64,000 nt of DNA, taken from positions 124,001 to 188,000 of the forward strand of contig NZ_CBDDRA010000002.1 of the NCBI RefSeq assembly GCF_965232925.1. The letters run 5' to 3'. A program made the position numbers and the translations under genes. The DNA is from Tumidithrix helvetica. GTDB lineage: Bacteria; Cyanobacteriota; Cyanobacteriia; Pseudanabaenales; Pseudanabaenaceae. How positions within the stretch are numbered: the stretch's first letter is position 1; each line of letters opens with the position of its first letter. This document shows positions 16,795-24,708 of the stretch, piece after piece. The notes below the pieces were generated by a model, which saw only the letters and a list, made by a program, of their open reading frames with translations, did not search any database and was not told where the DNA came from.

Positions 16795-18417
16795 ATGCGA
16801 ATACTGATGATCCAACCGAATTATCACTCTGGGGGAGCCGAGATTGCAGGAAATTGGCCTCCCAGTTGGGTTCCCTATGTTGGTGGTGCGCTGAAGACAG
16901 CAGGCTTTACGGATATCAAGTTCGTAGATGCCATGACCAATTATATTGACGATGAGCCTCTGGCAAAAATCATCGCTCAGTACAAGCCCGATGTCGTATT
17001 GGCTACGGCGATTACGCCGATGATTTACAAATCTCAGACCACGCTGAAAATTGTCAAAGAGGTTTGTCCCCAAGCCGTAACGATTATGGGTGGCGTTCAT
17101 CCCACCTATATGTATAAGGAAGTGCTGGGTGAAGCGCCTTGGGTTGACTATATCATTCGCGGCGAAGGCGAAGAAATTACGGTAAATTTGCTGCGCGCGA
17201 TCGCCGAGGGTACGGATAAAAGCGATCGCCACAATATTCTAGGTATTGCCTTTCTGGAAAATGGAGAAGTCGTTGCCACTGCTGCCCATCCGCCGATTAA
17301 AGATCTAAATACCCTGACCCCAGATTGGAGCTTGCTGGATTGGAGCCGTTATATCTATACGCCGCTGAACGTTCGTGTGGCTGTGCCCAATTATTCTAGA
17401 GGCTGTCCGTTTCGCTGTCGCTTTTGTTCGCAATGGAAATTTTGGCGCAAGTACCGATCGCGATCGGCTAAGCAATTTGTCGATGAAATCGAAATGCTGG
17501 TGAAAGAGCATAAAGTTGGCTTTTTCATTTTGGCGGATGAGGAACCGACGATTAACAAATCGCGATTTGTGGCGCTATGTGAAGAGTTAGCCGCTCGCAA
17601 CCTACCCGTACATTGGGGAATCAACACGCGGGTGACAGACATTCTGCGGGATGAAAAAGAATTGCCGCTTTACCGCAAAGCAGGGCTAGTCCATGTCTCG
17701 CTAGGTACAGAAGCTGCTGCCCAACTCAATCTCAACCTGTTCCGCAAAGAAACCACGATCGACGATAACAAGCGTGCAGTGAGTTTATTGCGGCAGAATG
17801 GCATCCTTGCCGAAGTTCAATTCATCATGGGTCTGCCCAACGAAACGCCAGAAACCATTGAGGAAACCTATCGCATGTGCCGCGACTGGCATGCCGATAT
17901 GACCAATTGGAATATGTATACGCCTTGGCCTTTCTCTGAACTGTTTCAAGATTTGGAAGATAAGGTGGAGATTCGCGACTATTCTCATTACAACTTTGTG
18001 ACGCCGATTATCAAACCCGATCGGATGACGCGCGAGGAAGTTCTAAAAGGTGTCCTGCATAACTACGCGCGCTTTTATTCGCGCAAAGCGATCGAATATT
18101 GGTTTGAGAAAGATGCGTTTAAGCGTCGCTATTTACTAGGCTGTCTTTGGGCATTTGCTAAGACAACCCTCAACAAACGTTTCTACAATCTGAAGCGCGT
18201 TAAGCAGAAAGGGTTGCATACTGAGATTGAGTTTGGCTTTGACGAGTCTAGAATTCTCTCGAACGAGCAAATGGCAAAGCTCAAAGAGAAACACCTAGCG
18301 GATGTGAACTTTGATGGCACGATCTCAGCCTGTGGTGGTCCAAACAATCTCCCTGCCATTCACGAAGGCGAGCCTGACGGGCAAGAGGAGCGAGCAGTAC
18401 CCACGATGAAAATTTAG
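16795..18417 (+). CDS. bchE: BchE-type anaerobic Mg-protoporphyrin IX monomethyl ester oxidative cyclase
   Basis: A B12-binding radical-SAM protein of 540 residues. The opening IQPNYHSGGAEIAGNWPPSW and VDAMTNYIDDE match BchE of purple bacteria closely from memory, unlike the looser relatives in this superfamily. The cobalamin-binding-like domain spans about residues 1-140 (TIMGGVHPTYMY, IIRGEGEE). The radical-SAM motif is C-x3-C-x2-C at Cys204, 208 and 211 (SRGCPFRCRFCSQW). BchE makes ring E of (bacterio)chlorophyll using water instead of O2. The gene is in the hemN operon next to chlAII, which supports the role. Such enzymes are known in only some cyanobacteria. Slightly shorter than Rhodobacter BchE. 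Confidence 0.9.
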   Translation: MRILMIQPNYHSGGAEIAGNWPPSWVPYVGGALKTAGFTDIKFVDAMTNYIDDEPLAKIIAQYKPDVVLATAITPMIYKSQTTLKIVKEVCPQAVTIMGGVHPTYMYKEVLGEAPWVDYIIRGEGEEITVNLLRAIAEGTDKSDRHNILGIAFLENGEVVATAAHPPIKDLNTLTPDWSLLDWSRYIYTPLNVRVAVPNYSRGCPFRCRFCSQWKFWRKYRSRSAKQFVDEIEMLVKEHKVGFFILADEEPTINKSRFVALCEELAARNLPVHWGINTRVTDILRDEKELPLYRKAGLVHVSLGTEAAAQLNLNLFRKETTIDDNKRAVSLLRQNGILAEVQFIMGLPNETPETIEETYRMCRDWHADMTNWNMYTPWPFSELFQDLEDKVEIRDYSHYNFVTPIIKPDRMTREEVLKGVLHNYARFYSRKAIEYWFEKDAFKRRYLLGCLWAFAKTTLNKRFYNLKRVKQKGLHTEIEFGFDESRILSNEQMAKLKEKHLADVNFDGTISACGGPNNLPAIHEGEPDGQEERAVPTMKI

Positions 18418-18429
18418 GATGGATTCAAT

Positions 18430-18915
18430 ATGAGCGACATTCAAGTGGTTTTGGTTGAAGATATCGAGCAGACGCGTGTGGGACTGCGCATTGCCCTACG
18501 CGCCCAGGATGGCATTGAAGTTGCTAGCGAAGCAACCAATGGCATCACGGGTTTGGTCTTGTTAGAATCCATTGATGCTGACGTGGCGATCGTCGATTCT
18601 AGCTTGCCAGATATGAACCTGCCAGAGTTTGTCAAACAAGCACGGGTGATGCAGGCAGATTCCTATGTTACGCAGTCTAAGTTGTTAGTTTTGCTAGATA
18701 TCGAGCAGAAGGACACATGGCATGAAGCTTTGAGTTCGGGTGCAGAGTCCTATTGCTTGAAGATCGCCCCGATCGCTCAGCTAGCAGAGGCAGTACGAAG
18801 AACCCATGCAGGAGAGCTTTATCGAGATCCCACGATCTCTCTGAGTGAAATACCAGAATATGCCGAAGCGGTAGCAAATCTCTCCTTGGGAAGAGTACAG
18901 GGATTCTGTATTTAG
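18430..18915 (+). CDS. Receiver-only response regulator of the hemN-bchE operon
   Basis: A 161-residue receiver domain with a short tail and no output domain. The acidic pair Glu10-Asp11, the phospho-acceptor Asp56 (IVDSSLPDM) and Lys111 (YCLKI) are all present; the Thr/Ser position holds a non-standard residue (LLVLLDIE). It starts 12 bp after bchE, so it belongs to the same operon. The N-terminus is clearly homologous to the next gene (IQVVLVE, ATNGITGL), pointing to a duplication. It may pass a phosphate signal to, or form heterodimers with, its degenerate partner; this is inference. The partner kinase is unknown. Confidence 0.85.
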   Translation: MSDIQVVLVEDIEQTRVGLRIALRAQDGIEVASEATNGITGLVLLESIDADVAIVDSSLPDMNLPEFVKQARVMQADSYVTQSKLLVLLDIEQKDTWHEALSSGAESYCLKIAPIAQLAEAVRRTHAGELYRDPTISLSEIPEYAEAVANLSLGRVQGFCI

Positions 18916-19016
18916 CCAAGGCTGGATCGAATCGAGAATTCCCCTGCGAATTGCCTCTGCGAATTTGTAAAGACTTCGTTCGCTATCCCATTACTTAGTA
19001 GGTTAGGTTGACATTC

Positions 19017-19703
19017 GTGGCTAAAATTCAAGTTGTACTCGTGGAAGCGAACGAACGACAACGCATGGGAATGCGGGAAGCTCTAGAACGGGACGAGATT
19101 CGGATTGTGGGTGAAGCAGCCAATGGGCTGACTGGGCTGGCGCTCTTGGAAGCCACAGATGCCAACGTGGTCGTTGTGGGAACTAATCTGCCAGATATGC
19201 ATTGTATCGACTTTGTGCAGAGATTTAGATACCTACAGAAAGAGTTCGATCGCCAAAAGACCCGTTTGCTCCTTTTGACCGCAGGCGATCGCGAGCCAGA
19301 AATCTTAGCCAACTTGCTTGCAGGAGCCGACTCTTATTGCATGCAGAATGTAGAAATTGAGCGACTGGTAGATGCCGTGCGAATTACCAAACGGGGGTAC
19401 TCCTATATCGATGCTGCGATCGCTGCCACGATGCTGCAACAGGTAGAACAGGCTACCACCCAGCCCATGCAACTGGCTGTCACGTTCAGCGATCGCGAGC
19501 TTGCCGTTTTAGAACTGATTGCGGCGGGTTGGGGCGATGTCGCCATTCTTTTAGGGAGGCACTTTGCAATCGCGCAGAAACTGGGTTTGACTGCCGATGC
19601 CGTTCAGGAAAGTCTTTACAGCATTTTTGAGAAATTCCGTGCCAATTGGTGCGATCGCGTCGGGATGAAGTCAAATTTCTATACGCGATCGGTTAGTTTC
19701 TGA
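19017..19703 (+). CDS. Degenerate receiver with LuxR-like C-terminal domain
   Basis: A 228-residue paralogue of the preceding gene. The GTG start at 19017 is chosen because VAKIQVVLVE then aligns exactly with MSDIQVVLVE; a TTG at 19008 is possible. The receiver has lost key residues: the acidic pair is Glu10-Ala11, the phospho-acceptor position is Gly55 (VVVVGTNLPDM), and the lysine is Gln110 (YCMQN). Thr88 is kept. The C-terminus starts like a LuxR/NarL helix-turn-helix (FSDRELAVLELIAAGWGD) but has an insertion before the recognition region (TADAVQESLYSIFEKF). It is likely a phosphorylation-independent regulator. The gap to the previous gene is 101 bp. Confidence 0.8.
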   Translation: MAKIQVVLVEANERQRMGMREALERDEIRIVGEAANGLTGLALLEATDANVVVVGTNLPDMHCIDFVQRFRYLQKEFDRQKTRLLLLTAGDREPEILANLLAGADSYCMQNVEIERLVDAVRITKRGYSYIDAAIAATMLQQVEQATTQPMQLAVTFSDRELAVLELIAAGWGDVAILLGRHFAIAQKLGLTADAVQESLYSIFEKFRANWCDRVGMKSNFYTRSVSF

Positions 19704-19733
19704 GCAGGCGCTTTGACTTCTAACCCGAACTCA

Positions 19734-19757
19734 TACCAATTTCAAGTAAATTTGCCA
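19734..19757 (+). repeat. Copy of a miniature-element end
   Basis: TACCAATTTCAAGTAAATTT and the following GCCA closely match the end of the MITE at 3223 (TACCAATTTCTCTTGAATTT). Only one end is visible here, so it is a remnant or a shared target motif. A shorter match, TACCAA, is at 21865. Confidence 0.45.
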
Positions 19758-19806
19758 CTTTTTATCCTCTACTAAGGGCGATCGGATTGAGGCAAAGCGC
19801 GATCGT

Positions 19807-21129
19807 GTGACAGAATGGGCAAAATTTAGTCCACCTGCCTCTATGGATGTTTGGGAAATCTTGCATAAAAGCCTAGCCCGCCTGCGGCAAACTCTGAAAC
19901 CTTTTCTGCCCTTTCTTTTCCTGATTTCATTCATTTCAGTATTGCTGGCGAGTAGTTTTGCACCTTGGATCGTGCAACGCGATCGCGCGCCAGCTTTTGC
20001 CCAACTGCCTCGCCAAGAAATTCGCGGCGTTTGGTTGACCACCAATGACTTTGATGTTTTGACCGATCGCGTCAAATTACAGGAAGCCGTCACGCAACTG
20101 CGACAGCTCAATTTCAACACCATTTATCCTGTGGTTTGGAATAGCGGCTATGTACTCTACCCCAGTGCTGTCGCCCAACGCACGGGCAATCAGCCCTTTA
20201 TTTATCGCGGTACAGAAGGTCAAGATATTCTCGCTGAAGCGATCGCGCAAGCCCATCGTCAAGCCCTGCTGGTCATTCCTTGGTTTGAATATGGATTTAT
20301 GGCTCCGCCTACTTCAGAATTGGTCGAGCAACATCCCAATTGGTTTACGCAGCAGCGAGATGGCAGTACCACCTCCATCAGCGGTGCGGGTGAAGTGATG
20401 TGGCTCAACCCATTTCACCCAGAGGTGCAACAGTTTATCACCGACCTCGTCCTAGAGACGATTACGCAATACGACGCGGACGGCGTTCAGTTTGACGATC
20501 ACATGAGCTTGCCCAATGAATTTGGCTACGATCGCTACACGATTGCCCTATACAAACAGGAGACCAAAAAAAATCCCCCAGCCAACCCTAGCGATCCCGC
20601 ATGGATGAGGTGGCGGGCGAATAAAATTACGGCATTTATGGTGAAACTTAGTAAGGCAGTCAAAGCGAGAAAACCCCAAGCGATTTTTTCAGTTTCTCCC
20701 AGCCATTACGTCCAAGCCTACAATGAATATCTGCAAGACTGGCCCGCTTGGGTTCAGCAAAAAGCGGTTGATGAGATTGTCATGCAGGTATACCGTTACG
20801 AGCTAGACAGCTTTCTGTCACAACTGGTACTGCCCGAACTGCAAGAAGCCCAGAAAAAAGTTACCACTGCTGTCGGTATCCTCACGGGTTTGAGGAATAG
20901 CCCTGTTTCGATGCCGCAAATCTTCTCGCAGGTTCGAGCTGCCCAAGAACGCGGTTTAGGGGTCGCTTTCTTTTACTACAAGAGCCTTTGGGACTATGGG
21001 CCCGAAGCGATCGCCGAGCGCAAGGCTAATTTTCAAGCTTTCTTTCCCTATCCTGCCCTGCGGACTGCGGTTAAAAAGGACTCATCGCATCAATCACCCA
21101 ACTGGATGAACCAAGAAGGTGATGCTTAG
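19807..21129 (+). CDS. Membrane-anchored GHL10-type glycoside hydrolase-like protein
   Basis: The 440-residue protein has an N-terminal hydrophobic anchor (about residues 33-53, FLPFLFLISFISVLLASS) followed by a TIM-barrel-like domain. The domain opens with RQEIRGVWLTTNDFD and contains IPWFEYGF, VMWLNPFHPEV and ADGVQFDDHM, all typical of glycosyl-hydrolase-like family 10 (DUF187-related). Such proteins are thought to act on cell-envelope polysaccharides; the substrate is unknown. The longest frame starts at a GTG (19807); an ATG at 19843 also leaves the anchor intact and may be the true start. A terminator lies 55 bp downstream. Confidence 0.85.
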   Translation: MTEWAKFSPPASMDVWEILHKSLARLRQTLKPFLPFLFLISFISVLLASSFAPWIVQRDRAPAFAQLPRQEIRGVWLTTNDFDVLTDRVKLQEAVTQLRQLNFNTIYPVVWNSGYVLYPSAVAQRTGNQPFIYRGTEGQDILAEAIAQAHRQALLVIPWFEYGFMAPPTSELVEQHPNWFTQQRDGSTTSISGAGEVMWLNPFHPEVQQFITDLVLETITQYDADGVQFDDHMSLPNEFGYDRYTIALYKQETKKNPPANPSDPAWMRWRANKITAFMVKLSKAVKARKPQAIFSVSPSHYVQAYNEYLQDWPAWVQQKAVDEIVMQVYRYELDSFLSQLVLPELQEAQKKVTTAVGILTGLRNSPVSMPQIFSQVRAAQERGLGVAFFYYKSLWDYGPEAIAERKANFQAFFPYPALRTAVKKDSSHQSPNWMNQEGDA

Positions 21130-21183
21130 CCAGCGATCGCACCTTATTCTAAGAAGTGTAACTGTTCCATCTCAGATACACCC

Positions 21184-21208
21184 CCCAGCACCATTGCTGG
21201 GTTTTTTT
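21184..21208 (+). terminator. Rho-independent terminator
   Basis: CCCAGCA (21184-21190), loop CCAT, TGCTGGG (21195-21201), followed by seven T. This is a textbook intrinsic terminator for the GHL10-like gene. Confidence 0.9.
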
Positions 21209-21259
21209 GTGGTTTGATGTAGCTATATTTAAACTATCTTGGCTTGCAAATATTGCTTT

Positions 21260-21757
21260 ATGCCGCGATCGCTACCAGTTACCCATGTTCATTCCGATCG
21301 GCAATATCCTTGCCCCGTGTGTTGGCGAGGTGAGATTTCCTCAATGCCTCTGATGGATACGCTCGGTTGTAACTTTTGCAATCACATTTTTTCGTTTGAT
21401 GAATATCAACAGACGCTCAAGATGGCAGATAGTAATGCGCCACTGGTTTGGGAGTGGAATGGGAAAGCTTGGCAAAATGCCAGTCGCCAACTTGCCGAAT
21501 TGAGTTGGGGCTTAGGCTTGGCGGGAATTGCCCTAGTAGTTTTCCCAACGACAATCATGGCGCTCTCAGCCTATGCCTTTGCGCCAGAGCCAGATGTACC
21601 GCTTGCTTGGGTTCCTTTGGTTTGGACTGGTTTAACTTTTGTCTGTCATTTGTACTTCGTTCTCGCGATCGCCGCCGACTATTACCAATTTCCGCTCTTG
21701 AGCTATTTACGAATTATCAAGCGATCGCTGATGCGTACTTCGATCTTTAGAAATTAA
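21260..21757 (+). CDS. Zinc-ribbon membrane protein, hypothetical
   Basis: A protein of about 165 residues from the ATG at 21260; the frame also extends upstream to a TTG at 21239. Near the N-terminus are two CxxC pairs, CPVCWRG and GCNFCNH, about 19 residues apart, which should bind zinc. Two hydrophobic segments follow: GLGLAGIALVVFPTTIMALS and LVWTGLTFVCHLYFVLAIAA. I know the arrangement only from uncharacterised cyanobacterial proteins. It is monocistronic, following directly after a terminator. Confidence 0.7.
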   Translation: MPRSLPVTHVHSDRQYPCPVCWRGEISSMPLMDTLGCNFCNHIFSFDEYQQTLKMADSNAPLVWEWNGKAWQNASRQLAELSWGLGLAGIALVVFPTTIMALSAYAFAPEPDVPLAWVPLVWTGLTFVCHLYFVLAIAADYYQFPLLSYLRIIKRSLMRTSIFRN

Positions 21758-22100
21758 TTTGTAATTTGTAACCTGAACATCTAACGCCGATCTCGTCATA
21801 AAAGATTCTTGATTCTCTGTAGACCTGTAAGGTCAATTCATGAATTGACCCCACGCACAACTCATACCAATATAAGCTTCTCTAACTGTAGTTGGTCGTG
21901 TAGCGGTATCCTATGGGCAAGGATATATGAAAAAATAGTAAATAATAGCTTGTAAAAATGTTAAGTTCGGGTATTGTAAAGTTAGATCGAGCGAGTCTAT
22001 CGCCTATCAGCGATCGCATTTACTACTTTGGCAAACTGCTAACTCAAAATATTTACTGCTAAGATTTAGTCAAACAAGATAAATTTCTAAATATTTTTTA
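21758..22100. other. 343-bp intergenic region with a 20-bp palindrome
   Basis: No gene is seen. It contains a perfect 20-bp palindrome, GGTCAATTCATGAATTGACC, at 21831-21850, and a TACCAA repeat fragment at 21865. The promoter of the lipoprotein-cyclase pair must lie near the right end. The palindrome could be an operator. Confidence 0.6.
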
Positions 22101-23141
22101 ATGCTCAGATTTGCAATTCGTCTCACAAAGTTGAAGCAAATTAAAGGAATTTTTCTTGGGCTTCTTCTTACAACTCTTTACGCTTGTACAAACCGTCCAA
22201 CAGAAACTCAAATTCAAACATGGCTAAATGAAGCTGACACCGAAGAAGCAAAACTCGCGAATGCAAATCAACAAAATGTAAGAGCGCAATGGACGCTAAC
22301 CCTTGCAGGCGAGATTTCTGAGAACAAAATCATATTGAATTGGCAAGAGTTAGAGAGGTACTCTTATACAAATATTTTGGTTGAGGGAGAAAATCGGACA
22401 GACAGAAATGCTCCAGAAAATTTCAGAGGCGTTTCAGTCGCTAAATTACTAAGTCTGGTCAACATTCAACCCAAGGTCGATGAGATTACTTTCGTAGCCC
22501 TTGATGCTTACCGTTCGACCTTTAAGATTGCTGACTTGCAGCGATATCCTACGATTATTTTAGCTGTTGAGAAAAGTGGTCGTCCCATCAAAGCAACTGA
22601 TGGAGGTCCCTTGCAGTTAGTCTATGATAGCTTTCCAAATCGCTACCTCAACCCAATCTATCCTGCTACATACTGGGCATATTATATAACTCACATCATT
22701 GTCGGGAATGAACCCCTGCGACTTCAGGTGGGCAAGCGCATCCTAAACCAGGAAGATTTAGATCGGTTACCCCAAAACATTATCAGAACAAAAGTTGGTT
22801 ATCGGTTACTTTGGTCTAGTGAATCCGTGAGACTAAGAGGGGTAACCATTAGAGATTTACTCAAAGAAGCAAATTCCAATGTACCTAAACAAGGTTCGAT
22901 TGTTTTGCGAGGCAAGGCTTCAATCCATCGAGATCCTTTAAAGCCTGTTCTAATTCCACTAGAGGTGATTCATGATTGCGATGTTATGCTTGCAATGCAT
23001 TTTGGCGAGGACGATCGCCTCATCCCGACTCGAATGGGTGGGCCTCTTACCCTTGTATTTCCACCGTCCTGTAAATCACAAGTTAAAGAACAGCATAAAT
23101 GGCTCACTTTTGTTGAAGAGATCGAAATAGCTTCCCCATGA
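22101..23141 (+). CDS. Lipoprotein with two molybdopterin-oxidoreductase-like domains, probably non-catalytic
   Basis: The 346-residue protein has a lipoprotein signal ending LLLTTLYAC (Cys29), so it is expected on the periplasmic face. It contains two tandem domains of the sulfite-oxidase molybdopterin-binding fold. The first (about 65-205) has FRGVSVAKLLSLV and DGGPLQLVYDS; the second (about 220-345) has LRGVTIRDLLKEA and MGGPLTLVFPP. In catalytic members a cysteine precedes the first of these motifs; neither domain has it, so cofactor chemistry is unlikely. The stop overlaps the start of the adenylate cyclase by 4 bp (ATGA), implying translational coupling and a joint role, perhaps sensing. 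Confidence 0.75.
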   Translation: MLRFAIRLTKLKQIKGIFLGLLLTTLYACTNRPTETQIQTWLNEADTEEAKLANANQQNVRAQWTLTLAGEISENKIILNWQELERYSYTNILVEGENRTDRNAPENFRGVSVAKLLSLVNIQPKVDEITFVALDAYRSTFKIADLQRYPTIILAVEKSGRPIKATDGGPLQLVYDSFPNRYLNPIYPATYWAYYITHIIVGNEPLRLQVGKRILNQEDLDRLPQNIIRTKVGYRLLWSSESVRLRGVTIRDLLKEANSNVPKQGSIVLRGKASIHRDPLKPVLIPLEVIHDCDVMLAMHFGEDDRLIPTRMGGPLTLVFPPSCKSQVKEQHKWLTFVEEIEIASP

Positions 23142-24613
23142 AATCCATTCAATTTGCTTCACTTCGAGTCCAGATTATGTTGGCAACCGTTTTACTGGTC
23201 GCGCTTCTGGTTTTTTCGGGAACATGGATCTTAGTCTCAACAGAGAGAGAACTTTACTATCTCCAGCTAGAAAAGCAGGCGAAAGCACTTTCGATGTCAT
23301 TGGCTGGTTCCTTTCGCTTAGAGATGTTAGAAGAGAACTGGGGAAATATTCGCATTCGCACTGATGAATTACTTAAAAATAACTCAGAGTATGTTTATGC
23401 CTTTGTTTCAGACCCTAAAAAACAATATCGCATCATTGTTGCTTCACCCGCCGAATTTGAGGAGAAATATATTCCCAATGCAGTGCCATTTCATATAACG
23501 AAGCTAGCAAATACGGTTCAAGGCGAACCAATCGTCACTGAAACTTTTTTACTGAGAGATATTGCAAACGGCAAAGATGGTCTACGGGGAAAGAAAGGAG
23601 AGCGAATTATAGAAGCATCAGCAGGTATCACCGAACAAACATCAGATGGTAAAACGAAGTCAGTTTTTGGGGTTTTCCGTTTGGGAATTAGCCTTCGCAC
23701 GCTAGATGAAGCGATCGCCCAGGCAATTTACAAGTCACTGGGATTTGGGGCAATTGGCTTAGGCTTAGGGCTAGTCGGTGCATACTTACTTGCCGAACGA
23801 ATCAGCAAACCAATTCTGCGATTACGTACAAGTGCTGCGGTAATTGCAGCAGGAGATCTGAGCCACAGAGCCAAAGTAGATAAGGTAACTGAGTTGGCGA
23901 CCCTAGCAAAAGCATTTAACAATATGTCAGAAACGCTACAGGACTCTTTTGGCAAACTGCAGAAAACTCTAGAATCATTTGAACGGTTTGTTCCAGAAAA
24001 GTTTTTGAAAGCGATCGCACCGCAAGGAATTGAAAACATTAAGGTCGGGGAGTTTTCAGAACGAGAGGTGTCGATTCTATTTGCGGATATAAGAGACTAT
24101 ACTGCGATGTCAGAAAAAATGACGCCGATGGAAGTATTTGATTTCTTGAATGAGTATCTCGATTGTATGGGAAGAGCGATCGAGCGTTCAGGTGGCTTTA
24201 TCGATAAATATATTGGAGATGCCATTATGGCAATCTTTGATGACGAATATGCCGATCGCGCTCTGAACGCAGCCATTGATATGCTGGATGCTTTGAAGGA
24301 ATTTAATCGAGATCGGGCGCAGCGAGGTTTAGTCAATATTGATATCGGCATTGGCATTCATCATGGCAAAGTCATCATGGGAACCGTCGGGTTCCGCTCG
24401 AGGATTGACTCGACTGTGATTGGGGATGCAGTCAACCTCGCCTCGCGAATTGAGAGCCTGACGAAGCATTATAGGAGTCGAATTTTAGTCACGTCGAGTG
24501 TGATTGATGCACTGCATCAAAGCGATCTCTTTGATTTACGCATTGTGGATTCAGCCGCCAAGATCAAGGGCAAAGAAAATGCAATTACACTTTATGCAGT
24601 AGAAGCACCCTAA
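23138..24613 (+). CDS. Membrane class III adenylate/guanylate cyclase with HAMP domain
   Basis: A 491-residue protein with transmembrane helix 1 (about 12-32), an extracytoplasmic sensor region (35-195), helix 2 (about 200-218), a HAMP linker, a short coiled coil, and a C-terminal class III cyclase domain. The metal-binding aspartates are Asp317 (LFADIRDYTAMSE) and Asp361 (YIGDAIMAIFDD). TVIGDAVNLASRIE is the usual substrate-pocket region. It should make cAMP (or cGMP) in response to a periplasmic cue. The ATGA overlap with the upstream lipoprotein suggests that protein feeds the sensor. Purine preference cannot be settled by eye. Confidence 0.9.
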   Translation: MKSIQFASLRVQIMLATVLLVALLVFSGTWILVSTERELYYLQLEKQAKALSMSLAGSFRLEMLEENWGNIRIRTDELLKNNSEYVYAFVSDPKKQYRIIVASPAEFEEKYIPNAVPFHITKLANTVQGEPIVTETFLLRDIANGKDGLRGKKGERIIEASAGITEQTSDGKTKSVFGVFRLGISLRTLDEAIAQAIYKSLGFGAIGLGLGLVGAYLLAERISKPILRLRTSAAVIAAGDLSHRAKVDKVTELATLAKAFNNMSETLQDSFGKLQKTLESFERFVPEKFLKAIAPQGIENIKVGEFSEREVSILFADIRDYTAMSEKMTPMEVFDFLNEYLDCMGRAIERSGGFIDKYIGDAIMAIFDDEYADRALNAAIDMLDALKEFNRDRAQRGLVNIDIGIGIHHGKVIMGTVGFRSRIDSTVIGDAVNLASRIESLTKHYRSRILVTSSVIDALHQSDLFDLRIVDSAAKIKGKENAITLYAVEAP

Positions 24614-24708
24614 TGAAGATCTCGATCCTGCAAGCTGAAAAACCATGTGTGCTGCAATACTATATCTAATAGTATTGCTTTTAAATTAGCGTCGAACCTG
24701 CATAATTC

